Assembly: GCA_019414245.1 (NCBI GenBank) | Contig: DXMK01000015.1 | Span: 419,383-483,382 of the forward strand | DNA from: Collinsella sp. | GTDB lineage: Bacteria > Actinomycetota > Coriobacteriia > Coriobacteriales > Coriobacteriaceae | Reading direction: 5' to 3' | DNA: 64,000 bases | In this document: one piece after another, positions 49,987-59,194 of the stretch | How positions within the stretch are numbered: position 1 is the stretch's first letter | Layout: every line of letters starts with the position of its first letter | Translations under genes and position numbers: made by a program | Notes under the pieces: generated by a model | Seen by the model: only the letters and a program-made list of their open reading frames with translations | Database searches by the model: none | What the model was told of the DNA's origin: nothing

Positions 49987-51450
49987 TTAGACTATCGGCG
50001 CAATGCCGGCAAAGTGCAGATACAGCGAGATGACCGCCACGACAATGACCACCGCTGCGATCAGCTTGTCGTGCAGGTGCGGAAGTACCGGCTTACCGCG
50101 ACCTCGCTCGCCCAGCATATAAACGGGAATGGCCGGAGCAAAAAGGATCGTCGTGATCATGACGCCCTGGAGGCCCGTCGACCACACAAGGAACAATGTG
50201 TAAATGAAGCCGAGCGTGCCGAAGAATCGCGCCTTGCCGACGCTTGGCGCATGCGGTCCGTCCAGATGCTCCTTCTTCCAACCAATCACCATGTAATAGG
50301 CAGCCGAGCAGACATACGGAACCAGAATCGTGTTGACTGCGCAGCTATAGAAGAACTGGTAGGTGCTCGCCGCCACATACGACACGATCAAGAAGAGCTG
50401 CGTAATGCCGGAGCTCACGAGAACCGTTACCACCAGGGCGTCGTGCTTGTTCGTCTTGGCAAACGCCAGAGGGAAGGATCCCTGGCGCGCCGCCTCGAAC
50501 GGCGTCTCGGACGCAATGATGACATAGCCCAGCAGCGCGCCGACCAACGAAAGGATAACGCCAAGGTTTACGATGGCAGCACCAACCGGACCGATTGCGC
50601 ACTCGAGAATTCCCGCCATGGAGGGCGTTGCAAGCTGTGCCATCTCCTCGCGCGGCATAATGCCGAGCGACAGCATCGAGATGATCAGATACAGCGTGAA
50701 TACAGCCGCAAATCCGAGCGCCGTCGAGCGGCCGACGTCACGCACGTACTTAGCACGGCCCGAGATAACGACAGCGCCCTCGATGCCCGTGAAGACCCAG
50801 ACAAGGGCAATCATGGTCGAGACAACCTGCTCGCCAAAGCCAGGACCAGCCGGCTCTCCCCAGAAGTTGTCCATAAAGATATCGACGTTGAACTTACCCA
50901 GGAGCACGATACTCAGCACAAAGAGCCCCAACGGCACCAGCTTCGCCAACGTGACGATTGTGTTAATGCCCGCAGCCTCCTTAACGCCACGAAGCACAAG
51001 GGCGGTAAGGAACCACAAAAACACGCTGGCGCAGACGATAGAAAGCAGGTTGTTACCCGCGCCAAACGCGGGGAAGAAATAGCCCAGCGCGCTAAACAGC
51101 AAGAGCGCAAAGCTCACGTTGGAAAGACATGCGCTGATCCAGTAGCCCCAAGCGGAGTTGAATCCAATGTAATCGCCAAAACCGGCCGCAGCGTATGCAT
51201 AGATGCCGCCGGTCAGGTCGGGACGGGCCTGAGACAAACCGTTGAACACCATCATCAGCGCAAAGACGCCAATAAAGCAAATTCCCCACGAGACGATAAC
51301 CGCACCGGTATTTGCCCCGCCTGCTGCCATATCGCCGGCAAGCGAAAAGATGCCGCCACAAATACTGGCGGTAATAACCATCATGGTCAGACGAAAGAGA
51401 TCGAGGCCATTAGGGTCGATAATCTCTTCATTTTGAGCTTTAGAGGCCAT
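49987..51450 (-). CDS. APC-family amino acid permease, arginine/ornithine antiporter-like
   Basis: The 487-residue protein has about twelve hydrophobic helices and the APC opening TASICGGIFSLAGDMAAGG followed by LTGGIYAYAAAGFGDYIGFN. It is similar to ArcD-type basic amino acid/ornithine or citrulline exchangers. It lies downstream of a dimethylarginine hydrolase in the same direction, so it may import methylated arginines or exchange them for citrulline (inference). Confidence 0.85.
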   Translation of the reverse strand: MASKAQNEEIIDPNGLDLFRLTMMVITASICGGIFSLAGDMAAGGANTGAVIVSWGICFIGVFALMMVFNGLSQARPDLTGGIYAYAAAGFGDYIGFNSAWGYWISACLSNVSFALLLFSALGYFFPAFGAGNNLLSIVCASVFLWFLTALVLRGVKEAAGINTIVTLAKLVPLGLFVLSIVLLGKFNVDIFMDNFWGEPAGPGFGEQVVSTMIALVWVFTGIEGAVVISGRAKYVRDVGRSTALGFAAVFTLYLIISMLSLGIMPREEMAQLATPSMAGILECAIGPVGAAIVNLGVILSLVGALLGYVIIASETPFEAARQGSFPLAFAKTNKHDALVVTVLVSSGITQLFLIVSYVAASTYQFFYSCAVNTILVPYVCSAAYYMVIGWKKEHLDGPHAPSVGKARFFGTLGFIYTLFLVWSTGLQGVMITTILFAPAIPVYMLGERGRGKPVLPHLHDKLIAAVVIVVAVISLYLHFAGIAPIV

Positions 51451-51487
51451 TGTATGTGCACCCCCTTCATCATGTGATCGAACGAAA

Positions 51488-51524
51488 GATGGCCCGGACG
51501 TCCCGAATCGGGTGCCGGGCCATC
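51488..51524 (-). terminator. Intercistronic hairpin between DDAH and permease
   Basis: A 10-bp stem (GATGGCCCGG / CCGGGCCATC) followed by only a short T stretch lies between the two genes. It may partly terminate or stabilise the upstream mRNA. Confidence 0.55.
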
Positions 51525-51559
51525 GGTCAAGCGATCATCAGACTGTTACAGCTATCGCG

Positions 51560-52336
51560 TTAGAAGCGCAGCGACAGGCAAGAAAGGCCGCCGTCGACCT
51601 TGCGATACTCGGAGGTGTCAACGACGAGTGTCTTGTAGCCCAGATCCTGTACGGCCTTGAGCACAGTCGGATAGCCCTCGGCAACGATGACCGTACCGTT
51701 GACCCAGATGCAGTTTGCGCCGTACGCCTCGTCCTCGGGCACGACGATCTTGTTGTACTGGGCAAAGTCGGGCTTATCGATGAACTCACCAGAGACGAGC
51801 ATGTTGTTGTCCTCGATGTAGTTGACGCCCGTCTTGAGGTGCAGGACCTCCTCCAGCGGAACCTCAGAACCCTCGAGGCCCCAGCCCTCGAGAATCTCGC
51901 AGAACTGGCGAATGCCCTCTTCGTTGGTACGAGCGGAGCGACCGACGTAGAAATGGTCACCGACCATCATGACGTCGCCGCCGTCAAGCGTGCCCGGAGA
52001 AACGATGTGCTTGACATGCTCGTCGTCAAAGAAGCGACGGACGGCCGGCTCAATCTCGTCCTTCTCGCCGTTGCGGCTATCGGCGCCGGGGTTGGTAATG
52101 ATGGCGCCGCAGCGAGTGATAACGGCCGGATCTTCGACGAAGCAGCTGTCGGGATACTGCTCGAGTGCCGGCAGCACCGACACGTCAACGCCGCACTGCT
52201 CGAGTGCGTGCTCGTAATCGTAATGCTCCTCGATAGCGCGCTCGTAGATGGGCTGGCCAAGCTCGGGAGCGCTCGTGATGCCATTGCTCAGGGACTTGCC
52301 GGGACGACGGATGATGACGTGGCTGAACTTGGTCAT
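51560..52336 (-). CDS. Dimethylarginine dimethylaminohydrolase (DDAH) family protein
   Basis: The 258-residue protein matches bacterial DDAH in size and catalytic layout: acidic residue in TLDGGDVMMVG (about 118), His166 in LHLKTG and Cys253 in GGLSCLSLRF, spaced as in the Pseudomonas enzyme. DDAH turns NG-methylated arginines into citrulline and methylamines. A plain arginine deiminase role is less likely at this length (about 400 residues in ADI). It is first in an operon with an ArcD-like permease and divergent from a GntR regulator. Confidence 0.85.
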   Translation of the reverse strand: MTKFSHVIIRRPGKSLSNGITSAPELGQPIYERAIEEHYDYEHALEQCGVDVSVLPALEQYPDSCFVEDPAVITRCGAIITNPGADSRNGEKDEIEPAVRRFFDDEHVKHIVSPGTLDGGDVMMVGDHFYVGRSARTNEEGIRQFCEILEGWGLEGSEVPLEEVLHLKTGVNYIEDNNMLVSGEFIDKPDFAQYNKIVVPEDEAYGANCIWVNGTVIVAEGYPTVLKAVQDLGYKTLVVDTSEYRKVDGGLSCLSLRF

Positions 52337-52426
52337 GATGATCCTCCTTGGATCTCATAGTACTGAGCGGACTTCCTTGCGTCCGCCTTCCTTCCGATGG
52401 CTTTATCTTAGGGTGTCTTTGCTGTT

Positions 52427-52443
52427 TTGTATATTGTATACAA
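52427..52443. promoter_or_regulatory. Putative GntR operator in the DDAH-gntR divergent region
   Basis: A perfect inverted repeat, TTGTATA-TTG-TATACAA, lies between the divergent DDAH and GntR genes, 91 bp from DDAH. It probably binds the GntR regulator (inference). Confidence 0.6.
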
Positions 52444-52590
52444 TCCCGAACGGTAGATAATCCTCGGTAAGCGTATTCCTGCTTATCGGCGCAAAGTAGC
52501 ACGATTTAGCTGGTCGTTCTATAATTCGACTGAGCTATTCAAGCGAAACGTATTTAATTTTAGGAATATACCGTTAAGGAACACAAGCTC

Positions 52591-53241
52591 ATGGAAACGC
52601 TCAGAAGGCCCCTGAAGGACCACGTATACGACTATATTTCGAGCCGTATTGACGCCGGCGAGTTGTCCGCCGGCGACCGGCTGAGCGAGCAAGCGATCTG
52701 CGATGCCATGGGCGTGTCGCGCACGCCGGTCCGCGAGGCGCTCATCCAGCTGGCAAGCGATGGCTACCTGGACAATCTCCCCCGCCGCGGATTCCGCGTC
52801 CGTGGGTTCGATCAGCAAAACGCCGTTGAAGTCTTTGAGATTATGGGGCCGCTCGACGGGCAGGCCGCATATCTCGCCTGTCCGAATCTAACTGACGACG
52901 ATATTACGCAGCTGAAATTTCTCGTCGGCTCCATGGACCTCGCGATCCAAGGCGGTCTCATCCGTAAGTATGACGACATTCAGCGAGACTTTCACCTTAC
53001 GTACTTCAACCGCTGTGGCAACGACCGTCTGCGCGATATGATCTCGCAGCTCGAGCGTTGCTTTATCAAGCGCGATTACGAGACTGTTGACCAGGAGACG
53101 GCGTGTAAGCTGCTCAATAAAGCCAACAACGAACATGCTCATATTCTTGAGTTGTTCGAAGCACGAGATGCGACGGGCGTGCGCGACTACGTTCGCGATG
53201 TCCATTGGAACACGGAAAACGCCCAGTTCACTGTCTGGTAG
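52591..53241 (+). CDS. GntR-family (FCD-type) transcriptional regulator
   Basis: The 216-residue protein has a winged helix-turn-helix (about residues 8-70, ICDAMGVSRTPVREALIQLA) and an all-helical FCD ligand domain with metal-binding-type residues (DFHLTYFNRCGN, NEHAHILEL). It is divergent from the DDAH-permease operon and probably regulates it in response to a small metabolite such as a methylarginine or citrulline (inference). Confidence 0.9.
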   Translation: METLRRPLKDHVYDYISSRIDAGELSAGDRLSEQAICDAMGVSRTPVREALIQLASDGYLDNLPRRGFRVRGFDQQNAVEVFEIMGPLDGQAAYLACPNLTDDDITQLKFLVGSMDLAIQGGLIRKYDDIQRDFHLTYFNRCGNDRLRDMISQLERCFIKRDYETVDQETACKLLNKANNEHAHILELFEARDATGVRDYVRDVHWNTENAQFTVW

Positions 53242-53374
53242 GAAAGCAACAAGGGACAACGTCGGTCTTAAACCTTGGCGCCAGCACCGCCCAAACTGAT
53301 CCGTTTTCCTCCGTCCCCGAGGGGTCATTCTTTTGGCAGCCAAGACAACACCGATATTTTGACGCCGACAGCAA

Positions 53375-53514
53375 AAGCCCGCCAGAGCGAGCAAGGTGAC
53401 GCGAAGCGAGGCGGCATTGACTTTCTGGTCATGCCGCCGCAGTTGAAAGGCAGATTGCCGCTCTGGCGGGTTTGCAGCGTCGAGCTGTTACGCGGTTTGG
53501 TAAAACCGCGTAAC
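53375..53514. repeat. Multi-stem palindromic element abutting an esterase stop, copy 2
   Basis: The outer stem AAGCCCGCCAGAGCG (53375-53389) pairs with CGCTCTGGCGGGTTT (53459-53473). The inner stem is GGCGGCAT/ATGCCGCC (about 53410-53437) with GAC...GTC near the loop. A third, perfect 12-bp hairpin GTTACGCGGTTT-GGTA-AAACCGCGTAAC spans 53487-53514. The unpaired strings CAAGGTG, CAGATTG and GCAGCG match copy 1 at 30272-30415. The esterase stop codon (53514-53516) starts within the last arm. No T run follows the inner stem, so it is not just a terminator. Confidence 0.85.
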
Positions 53515-54416
53515 TAGAAGCCGTGGCGCTCCAGGAAGCGGAAGGCCAGGCGAATCCAAGGACGGACCGCCACCTGCTTGTCCTCGTTGTCGACCGCGGT
53601 ATTGGCGTTGCCGAGCGAAAGGCCGTGGCCGCCCTGGTCAAAGACGTGCATCTCGCATGCGACGCCCTCCTCGGCCATGCGCTGCGCAAACGGATAGACC
53701 TGTGCAATCGGCGCCGTCTTGTCGTCGGATACGCCCCACACAAAGGTCGGCGGCATCTGGCGCGAAACATGCGTGGTGGGGCAGATGTCGGCCAAGTGTT
53801 CGGCAGTTGCCTCGCCGCCCGTCACCATCGACAGGTAGTCATTGAGCAGATCGCGTCCCGTCTTGCCGCCCGTCTTGGGCACGCGCAAGTCGATGCGCGG
53901 ATCGCGCGTCTGCATGTCGCGCACATAGGCAAGATCGAGCAATGGATAGCCCAGCACCACGGCATCGGGGCGAATATCATCCGGACGAGCCCCCGCGAGC
54001 GCCGCGAAGGGGCCGGTCTTCCACTGCGTTGCCAGCGAGGCGCAGATCATGCCGCCCGCCGAAAAGCCCACGACGCACACGCGCCTGGGATCGACATGCC
54101 ACTCGTCGGCGTTCGCGCGCACCGTGGCGACCATCTTGGCAAGATCGGCCTGCGGGTGCGGAAAACTCACGTCGCCCGTGCTGCTCGTCACATAATTGAG
54201 CACAAAGGCCTGGTACCCGTGATCCAAAAAAGCAAACGCCACCGGATCTTGCTCATGCGGAGCGATGTGCGTAAACGCGCCTCCGCCGCAAATGATCACT
54301 GCCGGGCGACGACCATTAGGCTTATCGGGCAATGGCTCGGCGCCCAAATAGGTAAACGTCGCCGGATATTCCTCAGTCGGCTCCTCGCCCCACAGCGCAT
54401 GGCTCTCGATAATCAA
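53514..54416 (-). CDS. Alpha/beta hydrolase, carbohydrate-esterase/acetyl-esterase-like
   Basis: The 300-residue protein has an alpha/beta-hydrolase fold with the oxyanion ICGGGAFTH region, nucleophile elbow GFSAGGM, acid in VWGVSDDKTAPI and His in DQGGHGLS. It resembles cytoplasmic acetyl- or acyl-esterases acting on sugar esters (family knowledge). There is no signal peptide. The substrate is unknown. It stands alone; its 3' end overlaps a structured repeat. Confidence 0.87.
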   Translation of the reverse strand: MIIESHALWGEEPTEEYPATFTYLGAEPLPDKPNGRRPAVIICGGGAFTHIAPHEQDPVAFAFLDHGYQAFVLNYVTSSTGDVSFPHPQADLAKMVATVRANADEWHVDPRRVCVVGFSAGGMICASLATQWKTGPFAALAGARPDDIRPDAVVLGYPLLDLAYVRDMQTRDPRIDLRVPKTGGKTGRDLLNDYLSMVTGGEATAEHLADICPTTHVSRQMPPTFVWGVSDDKTAPIAQVYPFAQRMAEEGVACEMHVFDQGGHGLSLGNANTAVDNEDKQVAVRPWIRLAFRFLERHGF

Positions 54417-54662
54417 TTGGTGCTCCCTTCGCGCAATTCGTGCGCACTTTTTTCGTCCTCAAGCGTACCCCAGTTGGACCCGCAGCGCAGAAACACTCCC
54501 GCGATAAGTTCCCTTTCAACTGATATATCACATAATCCCAGCTCAGCGCTATCGTTTCACAGCGTAAAATAAGAGCGCTGACCGTGCCGGGAAACACATA
54601 TGTAACGTTTCCGGCTACATTACACGCGTGCGATATGCGCGCTTGATACGTTGGAGGCAACT

Positions 54663-55226
54663 ATGGGTCTGCTCGATTCGCTCAAGTCCACGTTCACTTC
54701 GTCGGGCGAGGCGTCCGTTCCGCCCTCAGCAAGCTTCGCCACCCGCGAAGGCGTCATCTACGCCCCTGTCAACGGCGTGCTCGTCAACCTGGATGAGGTT
54801 CCCGACGAGACCATCGCCTCGGGTATGCTCGGTCAGGGCTACGGCATCGAGCCCATTACCGACACCATCTATGCGCCCGCCAACGGCCGCATCGGCGCCA
54901 CCACCGTCACCAACCACTCCATCGGCATGATCACCGAGGACGGCCTTCGCGTGTTCATCCATGTTGGCCTGGGCACCGTGGAAATGAACGGCAAGGGTTT
55001 TGCCCGCTTTGTCGAGATGGGCGATGAGGTCAAGGCGGGCCAGCCGCTCATCAGCTTCGACCGCGAGGCCATCAAGGCCACCGGTCACGAGGACATCGTG
55101 ACCGTCATCGTCTCCGAGCTCGATCGTCTTAAGAGCATCGACCATGTCGGCGAGTCCGGTACGCTTATCGGCGGCAACCCGCTCGTCAAGCTGGGCGACC
55201 CGCTGCTGGTGGCCAAGACCAAGTAG
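54663..55226 (+). CDS. crr: PTS glucose-type EIIA component
   Basis: About 187 residues of EIIA-Glc type: GYGIEPITDTIYAPANGRIG, His85 in TNHSIGM and phospho-accepting His100 in FIHVGLGTVEMNGKGF. It passes phosphate from HPr to a glucose-family EIIB. It is encoded alone; the standalone EIIC at 12965-14179 is a possible partner. ATG 54663 follows GGAGG. Confidence 0.92.
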   Translation: MGLLDSLKSTFTSSGEASVPPSASFATREGVIYAPVNGVLVNLDEVPDETIASGMLGQGYGIEPITDTIYAPANGRIGATTVTNHSIGMITEDGLRVFIHVGLGTVEMNGKGFARFVEMGDEVKAGQPLISFDREAIKATGHEDIVTVIVSELDRLKSIDHVGESGTLIGGNPLVKLGDPLLVAKTK

Positions 55227-55263
55227 CCAAGTCCCACGCCGCATAGCCAAAAGGCAACACGCC

Positions 55264-55297
55264 AAGCGCCCACGGCCATTTTGCCGCGGGCGCTTTT
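55264..55297 (+). terminator. Terminator after the EIIA gene
   Basis: An AAGCGCCC-CGGC / GCCG-GGGCGCTT hairpin followed by TTTTCGTTTG lies about 40 bp after the stop. Confidence 0.85.
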
Positions 55298-55406
55298 CGT
55301 TTGAAAACCGTCCCGTCAATTCCTTATCCGTATAGCCCAAATGAGCCGAGCTGCTAAAATATCGAACTGTATGGATAACTATCATTCAACCGTTATGGGA
55401 GGATAC

Positions 55407-56810
55407 GTGAACCGCACCAAAATCGCGCAGCTCTATGCCGATGCCGAGTCGCTCGGCGGACAGACCGTCACCGTCGCCGGCTGGGTCAAGTCCGTCCGCG
55501 ACATGAAGAACTTTGGCTTCGTTACGCTCAACGATGGCAGCTGCTTCCGCGACCTGCAGGTCGTCATGAACCGCGAGGCGCTTGACAACTACGACGAGAT
55601 CGCCCACCAAAACGTCTCGGCCGCGCTCATTTGCACCGGTACCGTCAAGCTGACCCCCGATGCGCCCCAGCCCTTCGAGCTTTCCGCCACCTCCATCGAG
55701 GTCGAGGGCACGAGCGCCCCGGATTACCCGCTGCAGAAGAAGCGTGCAACCGTCGAGTTCCTGCGCACCCAGCAGCACCTGCGTCCGCGCACCAACCTGT
55801 TCCGCGCCGTGTTCCGCATCCGCTCTGTCGCGGCTGCCGCCATCCACCGCTTCTTCCAGGAGCAGGGCTTTGTCTACGTCAACACCCCCATCATCACCAC
55901 GAGTGACTGCGAGGGTGCCGGCGAGATGTTCCGCGTGACCACGCTCGACCCCAAAAATCCGCCCCTCACCGAGTCCGGCGAGGTCGACTGGAGCCAGGAC
56001 TTCTTTGGTAAGCATGCGAGCCTCACCGTGTCCGGTCAGCTCAATGCCGAGAACTTTGCCATGGCCTTTGGCGACGTGTACACCTTTGGCCCCACCTTCC
56101 GCGCCGAAAACTCCAACACCACGCGCCACGCCGCCGAGTTTTGGATGATCGAGCCCGAGATGGCCTTTGCCGATCTGAACGATTACATGGATAACGCCGA
56201 GGCCATGCTCAAGTACGTCCTTAAGGACGTTATGGCCACCTGCCCCGACGAGCTCAACATGCTCAACAAGTTTGTGGACAAGGGCCTGATCGAGCGCCTG
56301 GACCACGTGGCAAACTCCGACTTTGCCCGCGTTACCTACACCGAGGCCGTCGAGATCCTGGAGCAGGCCGTCGCCGCCGGTCACAAGTTTGACTATCCCG
56401 TGAGCTGGGGCATCGACCTGCAAACCGAGCACGAGCGCTTCCTGACCGAGGAACACTTTAAGCGCCCGACCTTTGTAACCGACTACCCGGCCGAGATCAA
56501 GGCGTTCTACATGCGCATGAACGAGGACGGCAAGACCGTCGCCGCCGCCGACTGCCTGGTTCCCGGTATCGGCGAGATTATCGGCGGCTCCCAGCGCGAG
56601 GAACGCCTGGATCTGCTCGAGGCCCGCATCAAGGACCTGGGTATGAATCCCGAGCAGTACAAGTACTACCTTGACCTGCGCCGCTACGGTTCCTGCAAGC
56701 ACGCCGGCTACGGTCTGGGCTTCGAGCGCTTGGTGATGTACCTCACCGGCGTGGGCAACATCCGCGACGTCCTGCCGCACCCGCGCACCGTGGGCAACGC
56801 CGACTTCTAA
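55407..56810 (+). CDS. asnS: Asparagine--tRNA ligase
   Basis: About 467 residues with an N-terminal OB fold (VTVAGWVKSVRDMKNFGFVT) and class II motifs (TFGPTFRAENSNTTRHAAEF, GYGLGFERLVMYLTGVGNIR). It charges tRNA-Asn. The start GTG 55407 after GGGAGG is preferred to earlier in-frame ATGs. A terminator follows at 56851. Confidence 0.95.
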   Translation: MNRTKIAQLYADAESLGGQTVTVAGWVKSVRDMKNFGFVTLNDGSCFRDLQVVMNREALDNYDEIAHQNVSAALICTGTVKLTPDAPQPFELSATSIEVEGTSAPDYPLQKKRATVEFLRTQQHLRPRTNLFRAVFRIRSVAAAAIHRFFQEQGFVYVNTPIITTSDCEGAGEMFRVTTLDPKNPPLTESGEVDWSQDFFGKHASLTVSGQLNAENFAMAFGDVYTFGPTFRAENSNTTRHAAEFWMIEPEMAFADLNDYMDNAEAMLKYVLKDVMATCPDELNMLNKFVDKGLIERLDHVANSDFARVTYTEAVEILEQAVAAGHKFDYPVSWGIDLQTEHERFLTEEHFKRPTFVTDYPAEIKAFYMRMNEDGKTVAAADCLVPGIGEIIGGSQREERLDLLEARIKDLGMNPEQYKYYLDLRRYGSCKHAGYGLGFERLVMYLTGVGNIRDVLPHPRTVGNADF

Positions 56811-56850
56811 TCGCCACAGCGCCACCCAGCGCGTTACAGCACATCGCGCC

Positions 56851-56884
56851 AGCGCCTCTCGGCAAGCCGAGGGGCGCTTTTTTT
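56851..56884 (+). terminator. asnS terminator
   Basis: An AGCGCCTCTCGG/CCGAGGGGCGCT hairpin followed by T7. Confidence 0.92.
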
Positions 56885-57060
56885 CAACAGCACCCGTCAA
56901 GCTTTTGGCAAGGTTTTGGTTAGTTGAGCAGGGCTGTTGAAAACTCGACCCGCCGCCTGCCGACAACTACCGACCGCCCAGAGCGCCCTGCGCCCCTAGG
57001 CAAGCCCCGCGTCCTAGGCTTCGTACCGTCGCCACCCAAAATGGAAAGGACGTGGGCGTT

Positions 57061-57849
57061 ATGACCGAAGCCGTTGTTGAAAACTATGAGACCACGACCA
57101 GAGGCGCCGCCTCGATGGCGGCCTATCGCGCCGTGCGCATCCTGCAGCTCTTGAGCGAAAACACCGGCGAAGACAAGGCATTGCTTTCCGATGAGTTAAT
57201 CGAGCACCTCGCCCATCCCGATGACCCCACCCGCATGCCCATCTCGGCGGCGCGGCGCAGCATCTACACCTCGATATCCGCGCTTCGTCACGCCGGATAC
57301 GAAATCGACTACAAACGCGGCGTGGGCTACAAACTTCTTACCCGCCCGCTCACCGATGAAGAGATCATCCGGCTCCACGGCATGGTCATGCGCAACCGCT
57401 CCACGCCTATCGCTATCCGCAAGAGCATGGCGCAGCATTTAGTTGCCATGGCGAGTGCCGACGTTCGCGGCTACCTCGATACACCCGAGCCCGCTCCAAG
57501 CGCAGGCAGCAAGGCTACCAAGGCAACACGCACGCCCATCAAGCGCATCGACACGTGCGAGCTCGTCGAGCAGGCCATCGACCACGGAACGACCGTCAGC
57601 TTTGATATCTCGAGTACCCTCGCCCGTGGCGAAACCGAAGCGGTGCGGATGACGCTCCGACCCTTTGCCATCAGGCAGCGCGATGGCATCTCGTATCTGC
57701 TGGGAACGGTCTACGACGCCCGAGGCACCGACGATACGCTGCGCACCGTCGAGATCGCCCGTATGAGAAACGTCAGCACGCGCCTCCTTGACGGCAAGAA
57801 ACTCTTTGCCGCCCTGGACGAGGATGATGACGCCGTCTCCGCCGCATAA
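57061..57849 (+). CDS. HTH/WYL-type transcriptional regulator
   Basis: The 262-residue protein has an N-terminal winged HTH (YRAVRILQLLSENTGEDKAL, AARRSIYTSISALRHAGYEI) and a C-terminal region consistent with a WYL-like ligand domain (FAIRQRDGISYLLGTVYDAR). WYL regulators sense nucleic-acid-like or small ligands. The target is unknown; the ABC importer operon starting 160 bp downstream is one candidate. ATG 57061 is chosen over GTG 57052 by spacing from AAAGGA. Confidence 0.75.
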   Translation: MTEAVVENYETTTRGAASMAAYRAVRILQLLSENTGEDKALLSDELIEHLAHPDDPTRMPISAARRSIYTSISALRHAGYEIDYKRGVGYKLLTRPLTDEEIIRLHGMVMRNRSTPIAIRKSMAQHLVAMASADVRGYLDTPEPAPSAGSKATKATRTPIKRIDTCELVEQAIDHGTTVSFDISSTLARGETEAVRMTLRPFAIRQRDGISYLLGTVYDARGTDDTLRTVEIARMRNVSTRLLDGKKLFAALDEDDDAVSAA

Positions 57850-58009
57850 GCATCTCTGCCACCCATTCGACTACCCGTACCGCCCATCCGGTTCTGTATT
57901 AAAAGACCCGCCAGGCTGTTGTAAAAATGGACATCGGCGTTACTATAGTTCCACTTGCACTTTGTCCCAGTGCAGTGTTTCCAGCCATTTTTATACTGGG
58001 GGTAATGAT

Positions 58010-58990
58010 ATGAAGGACATCACCATCAGCCGCAGGAGCCTTCTGGTCTCCGCCGGCCTGCTCGCGCTCGCCCCGCTCGCCGGATGCAGCGGCAACTCTG
58101 GTTCCGGCTCTGCTGCCACCGGTTCCGACTACACCATCGGCGTTCTGCAGCTCACCGAGCACTCCGCACTCGATGCCGCCAACGACGGCTTTGTCAAGGC
58201 CATCAAGAAAAGCGGCCTTAAGGTCAAGATCGACCAGAAGAACGCCCAGAACGACCAGTCCACGTGTAAGTCCATCGCCGACAAGTTCGTGGGCGATGGC
58301 GTCGACCTGATCTACGCCATCGCCACGCCTGCCGCACAGGCTGCTGCCGGTGCTACGGCGGATATCCCCATCGTGGGCTGCGCCATCACCGACTACGCCG
58401 CCTCCGGCCTGGTCCAGGACAACGACAAGCCCGGCACCAACGTCACCGGCGCCTCCGACCTTACCCCGGTCGCCGAGCAACTCGAGATGATGCAGAAGGT
58501 CCTGCCCGACGTAAAGAAGGTCGGCCTGCTCTACTGCACCGCCGAGTCCAACTCCGACGTCCAGATCAAGGCCGCCAAGAAGGAGCTCGACAAGCTGGGC
58601 CTGGAGCACACCGACTTCACCGTCTCGAGCTCCAACGAGATCCAGTCCGTCGTCGAGTCTGCCGTGGGCAAGGTCGACGCACTCTACTCCCCCACCGACA
58701 ACACCATCGCCGCGGGTGCCTCGCAAGTCGGCCAGATCTGCAAGGAAAACAAGCTCCCCTTCGTGACTGGCGAGGAGGGCATGTGCAAGGCCGGCGGTCT
58801 GTTCACCCTCTCCATCAACTATGAGGACCTGGGCTACGCTGCAGGCGAGATGGCCGTCAAGATCTTGAAGGGCGAGGCCAAGCCCGAGGATATGCCGATT
58901 GAGCACCTCTCGAGCAAGGACCTGGTCGTCGTCAAAAACGACGAGATGGCCGAGGCTCTGGGTATCGACCTTTCCGCTCTGGACGCGTAG
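58010..58990 (+). CDS. ABC transporter substrate-binding lipoprotein (TrpX-like family)
   Basis: The 326-residue protein has a signal peptide with SRRSLLV and the lipobox LAGC (Cys26), then an ABC_sub_bind-type domain (YTIGVLQLTEHSALDAANDG, YAIATPAAQAAAGAT). Members bind tryptophan, tyrosine or related ligands; the ligand here is not proven. The SRRSLLV segment also allows Tat export. A GCACT/AGTGC leader hairpin lies about 40 bp upstream. It is followed by its permease and ATPase genes. Confidence 0.88.
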   Translation: MKDITISRRSLLVSAGLLALAPLAGCSGNSGSGSAATGSDYTIGVLQLTEHSALDAANDGFVKAIKKSGLKVKIDQKNAQNDQSTCKSIADKFVGDGVDLIYAIATPAAQAAAGATADIPIVGCAITDYAASGLVQDNDKPGTNVTGASDLTPVAEQLEMMQKVLPDVKKVGLLYCTAESNSDVQIKAAKKELDKLGLEHTDFTVSSSNEIQSVVESAVGKVDALYSPTDNTIAAGASQVGQICKENKLPFVTGEEGMCKAGGLFTLSINYEDLGYAAGEMAVKILKGEAKPEDMPIEHLSSKDLVVVKNDEMAEALGIDLSALDA

Positions 58991-59060
58991 CGCCATGCGC
59001 GGCGATGTGCCTAGGGCCCATACTCGCGCCGTTGCCGTGTTATTCAATATCTGAGCCATT

Positions 59061-59091
59061 GGGGCGAACGCCAATGACCGGCGTTCGCCCC
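59061..59091 (+). terminator. Intercistronic hairpin in the ABC operon
   Basis: A perfect 12-bp stem (GGGGCGAACGCC / GGCGTTCGCCCC) with a 7-nt loop lies between the binding-protein and permease genes. It has no T run, so it may stabilise the binding-protein mRNA or reduce downstream expression. Confidence 0.6.
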
Positions 59092-59194
59092 GCTTGTTAC
59101 GGATGAGACAAAACATCCGGCCGCAGCTCTTTCATGCATTGTTACCGCTATCATGGTGACTCACGTGTCCACCCTATCCTAGGAGGTATGAAGC

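Noticed and set aside
51560..52336. Arginine deiminase
   Set aside because: At 258 residues it is far shorter than ADI (about 400), and the spacing of the catalytic residues fits DDAH.
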